Below are positions 5,885 through 7,489 of a stretch of DNA of 7,489 nt, piece by piece (position 1 is the first letter of the stretch; each line of letters opens with the position of its first letter). The stretch comes from Pseudomonadota bacterium. Its GTDB lineage: Bacteria; Pseudomonadota; Gammaproteobacteria; Acidiferrobacterales; Sulfurifustaceae. The stretch spans positions 388,521 to 396,009 of the forward strand of contig CP070641.1 in assembly GCA_020354085.1 (NCBI GenBank), written 5' to 3'. The notes under the pieces are model-generated. The model was not told where the DNA came from, ran no database searches, and worked only from the letters and a program-made list of their open reading frames with translations. Position numbers and translations under genes: made by a program.

Positions 5885-7462
5885 ATGAATACCAAATGCA
5901 CGACGAATTGGCGGAGCGTTACCTGGCTTGCGGCAGTGATCGGTCTCCTCGCCACCGGCGTATCGCATGGCCACGGTGACGAGCCCGGCGGCGAACGGCT
6001 CGGCGATGTCAACTTCCCGGTCTCCTGTTCGGCGGCCGCACAAAAACAGTTCAACCGCGCGATGGCGCTTTATCACTCGTTCTACTGGAAGAAGGTCACG
6101 GAGGCATTCGATGCCGTGCTCGCCGCCGACCAGGATTGCGCAATGGCGCACTGGGGAAAGGCCATGGTCAAGATGGACAACCCGTTTCTCTGGCCGCTCA
6201 CCGGCAAGGGGCTTGCGGAAGGCCTCGCCGCGGTGGAGCGCGCCAAGGCGCTCAAGCCGAAAACCAACCGCGAGCGCGACTACGTCGCCGCCGCCGAGCG
6301 CTTTTTCCGGGACCATGACCGGCTCGAACACAGGAAGCGGGTTGCGGCCTACGAGGAGGCGATGGCCAAGCTCGCGCGCGCCTATCCCGACGATGTCGAG
6401 GCGCGCATTCTCTACGCGTTGGCGCTGACGGCAAACGTCGATCCGAAGGACAAGACCTACGCCAAGCAGTTGCGCGCCGCCGAAATCCTCGAACCGATCT
6501 TCCAGTCCCAACCGAAGCACCCGGGCGTGGCGCATTACCTAATACACAGCTACGACTACCCGGCGCTCGCGAGCAAAGGGCTCGAGGCGGCCAGGCGTTA
6601 CGCGGTGGTCGCGGCCTCCGCTCCGCATGCACAACACATGCCCTCGCACATCTTTACTCGCCTCGGCTATTGGCAGAATTCGATTGCCTCCAACCTCGCT
6701 TCCGCGGCGGCGGCCGGCGGCAAGGATCTGCGCCCTGTCCTGCACGCCTGGGATTACTTGGTCTATGCCTACCTGCAGAGCGGGCAGGAAGCCGAGGCCA
6801 AGGACATCGTCGAGAAGACGCGCGCCATCACCAAAGTGGAAAACGAGAATTTCGCGGCGGCCTTTGCGCTCGCGGCGATTCCGGCGCGCTACGCGCTTGA
6901 GCGAGGCCAATGGGCCGAGGCGGCGGAACTCCCGCTCCACCCTGATGAATTTTCCTTCGGCTGGGCGAGCTTCCCGCATGCCGAAGCGCTAAATGCCTTT
7001 GCACGTGCTGTCGGGGCGGCGCGCAGCGGTGATGCGCGCAAGGCACGCACGGAGATCGATCGCCTAAAGAAGCTGAGCGACGCGATAGCTACGGCCAAGC
7101 TGTCATACTGGCAAGGGCAGGCCGGAATCCAAATTGCCGCAGCCGAGGCGTGGGTCACCTGGGCCGAGGGCGACCGGCAAGGCGCAGTAAAGCAAATGCG
7201 CGCCGCGGCCGACAAGGAAGATGCAACCGAAAAGAGCGCCATCACCCCCGGGCCGCTCGCGCCGGCGCGCGAGATGCTCGGCGAGATGCTGCTTGAGCTC
7301 AAGCAAACGGCGGAAGCGCGCAAAGCCTTCGAGGCCGCCCAACTCAAGGAACCGAACCGGCGGCGCAGCGTGGAAGGCGCCCGTCGGGTCGCCGGGCAGT
7401 ACCGCGACAAAGCGGCGTTGGCCACCCGCGAGGTGCAGCGCGCAGTCGCCGTGGCGAGATAA
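5885..7462 (+). CDS. Exported TPR-like protein with Cys pair and histidine cluster
   Basis: This 525-aa protein of unknown function starts with a signal peptide: K4 and R10, a hydrophobic core at about 12-26 and a likely cleavage near 27-30 (VSHG|HG). It is therefore predicted to be periplasmic or secreted; there is no lipobox. The mature chain is largely helical with TPR-like repeats, such as residues about 50-95 (QKQFNRAMALYHSFYW, then DCAMAHWGKAM) and a C-terminal repeat (ALKE-like LGEMLLELKQTAEARKAFEAAQ). FPVSCS followed by CAMAHWG, HYLIHSYD and PHAQHMPSHIF are motifs I recall from a widespread family of uncharacterised exported TPR proteins. The predicted mature chain has only two cysteines, C48 and C85, suggesting a disulfide. 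H217, H221, H248, H251 and H255 cluster around the HYLIH and HAQHMPSH motifs and might bind metal or ligand. It is divergent from the CadC-like regulator and may be its target. No enzyme domain was recognised. Confidence 0.85.
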   Translation: MNTKCTTNWRSVTWLAAVIGLLATGVSHGHGDEPGGERLGDVNFPVSCSAAAQKQFNRAMALYHSFYWKKVTEAFDAVLAADQDCAMAHWGKAMVKMDNPFLWPLTGKGLAEGLAAVERAKALKPKTNRERDYVAAAERFFRDHDRLEHRKRVAAYEEAMAKLARAYPDDVEARILYALALTANVDPKDKTYAKQLRAAEILEPIFQSQPKHPGVAHYLIHSYDYPALASKGLEAARRYAVVAASAPHAQHMPSHIFTRLGYWQNSIASNLASAAAAGGKDLRPVLHAWDYLVYAYLQSGQEAEAKDIVEKTRAITKVENENFAAAFALAAIPARYALERGQWAEAAELPLHPDEFSFGWASFPHAEALNAFARAVGAARSGDARKARTEIDRLKKLSDAIATAKLSYWQGQAGIQIAAAEAWVTWAEGDRQGAVKQMRAAADKEDATEKSAITPGPLAPAREMLGEMLLELKQTAEARKAFEAAQLKEPNRRRSVEGARRVAGQYRDKAALATREVQRAVAVAR

Positions 7463-7468
7463 ACCCCA

Positions 7469-7489
7469 ATGCCGCTCACGTTTCATACT
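7469..7489 (+). CDS. Possible first codons of a further gene, cut by the window end
   Basis: Six bases after the TAA of the exported TPR gene an ATG opens a frame (MPLTFHT) that runs to the window edge. The close spacing would fit a co-transcribed gene, but no Shine-Dalgarno sequence is visible and seven codons carry no identity. It could equally be non-coding. Confidence 0.15.

Noticed and set aside
5608..6054. 148-codon - strand frame spanning the divergent region
   Set aside because: It overlaps the winged-helix gene start and the signal peptide of the exported gene, has low-complexity composition and would abolish the divergent promoter layout.
5813..6535. 240-codon - strand frame antisense to the exported TPR gene
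   Set aside because: The + strand frame has a perfect Shine-Dalgarno sequence, a signal peptide and family motifs; the antisense frame has none of these.
6889..7479. 196-codon - strand frame at the right end
   Set aside because: The product is rich in Ser, Ala and Arg, as expected for an antisense reading of Ala- and Glu-rich helices. No domain is recognised.

Overview
The window is GC-rich and comes from a proteobacterium. It reads as Gamma- or Betaproteobacteria, for two reasons: the gene order fis-purH-purD-hemF is one I associate with those classes, and the HemF and Fis fragments closely resemble the enterobacterial proteins as I remember them. HemF is the oxygen-dependent enzyme, so the organism lives at least partly in air. 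The exact lineage cannot be fixed by eye.

Left part (1-3962, all + strand): the last 13 codons of a Fis-type nucleoid protein, a 126-bp gap with a candidate -10 box, then a tight cluster purH (169-1737), purD (1750-3039) and hemF (about 3051-3962). The gaps are only 11-12 bp, which points to one transcript. PurD catalyses the second step of de novo purine synthesis and PurH the last two. HemF converts coproporphyrinogen III to protoporphyrinogen IX in heme synthesis. All three look full length with their key residues intact.

Right part (3963-7489): an accessory-looking module. A membrane-anchored, CadC-like regulator is encoded on the - strand (3998-5677), convergent with hemF. It has an N-terminal winged helix, one membrane helix, a TolB/FlgO-like domain and C-terminal TPRs. 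Across a 207-bp divergent intergenic region lies a + strand gene (5885-7462) for a secreted TPR-like protein with a signal peptide, exactly two cysteines in the predicted mature chain and a cluster of histidines. The intergenic region holds a perfect 13-bp palindrome, repeated GATTC/GAATC words, an A-rich tract and the only strong Shine-Dalgarno sequence in the window. The simplest reading is a regulator plus divergent target pair whose TPR parts both face the periplasm; this is inference. The last 27 bp may hold the first codons of another gene.

I found no RNA genes, insertion sequences, CRISPR arrays or integration scars. The left part is ordinary core metabolism. The regulator/exported-TPR pair is the part worth a second look.
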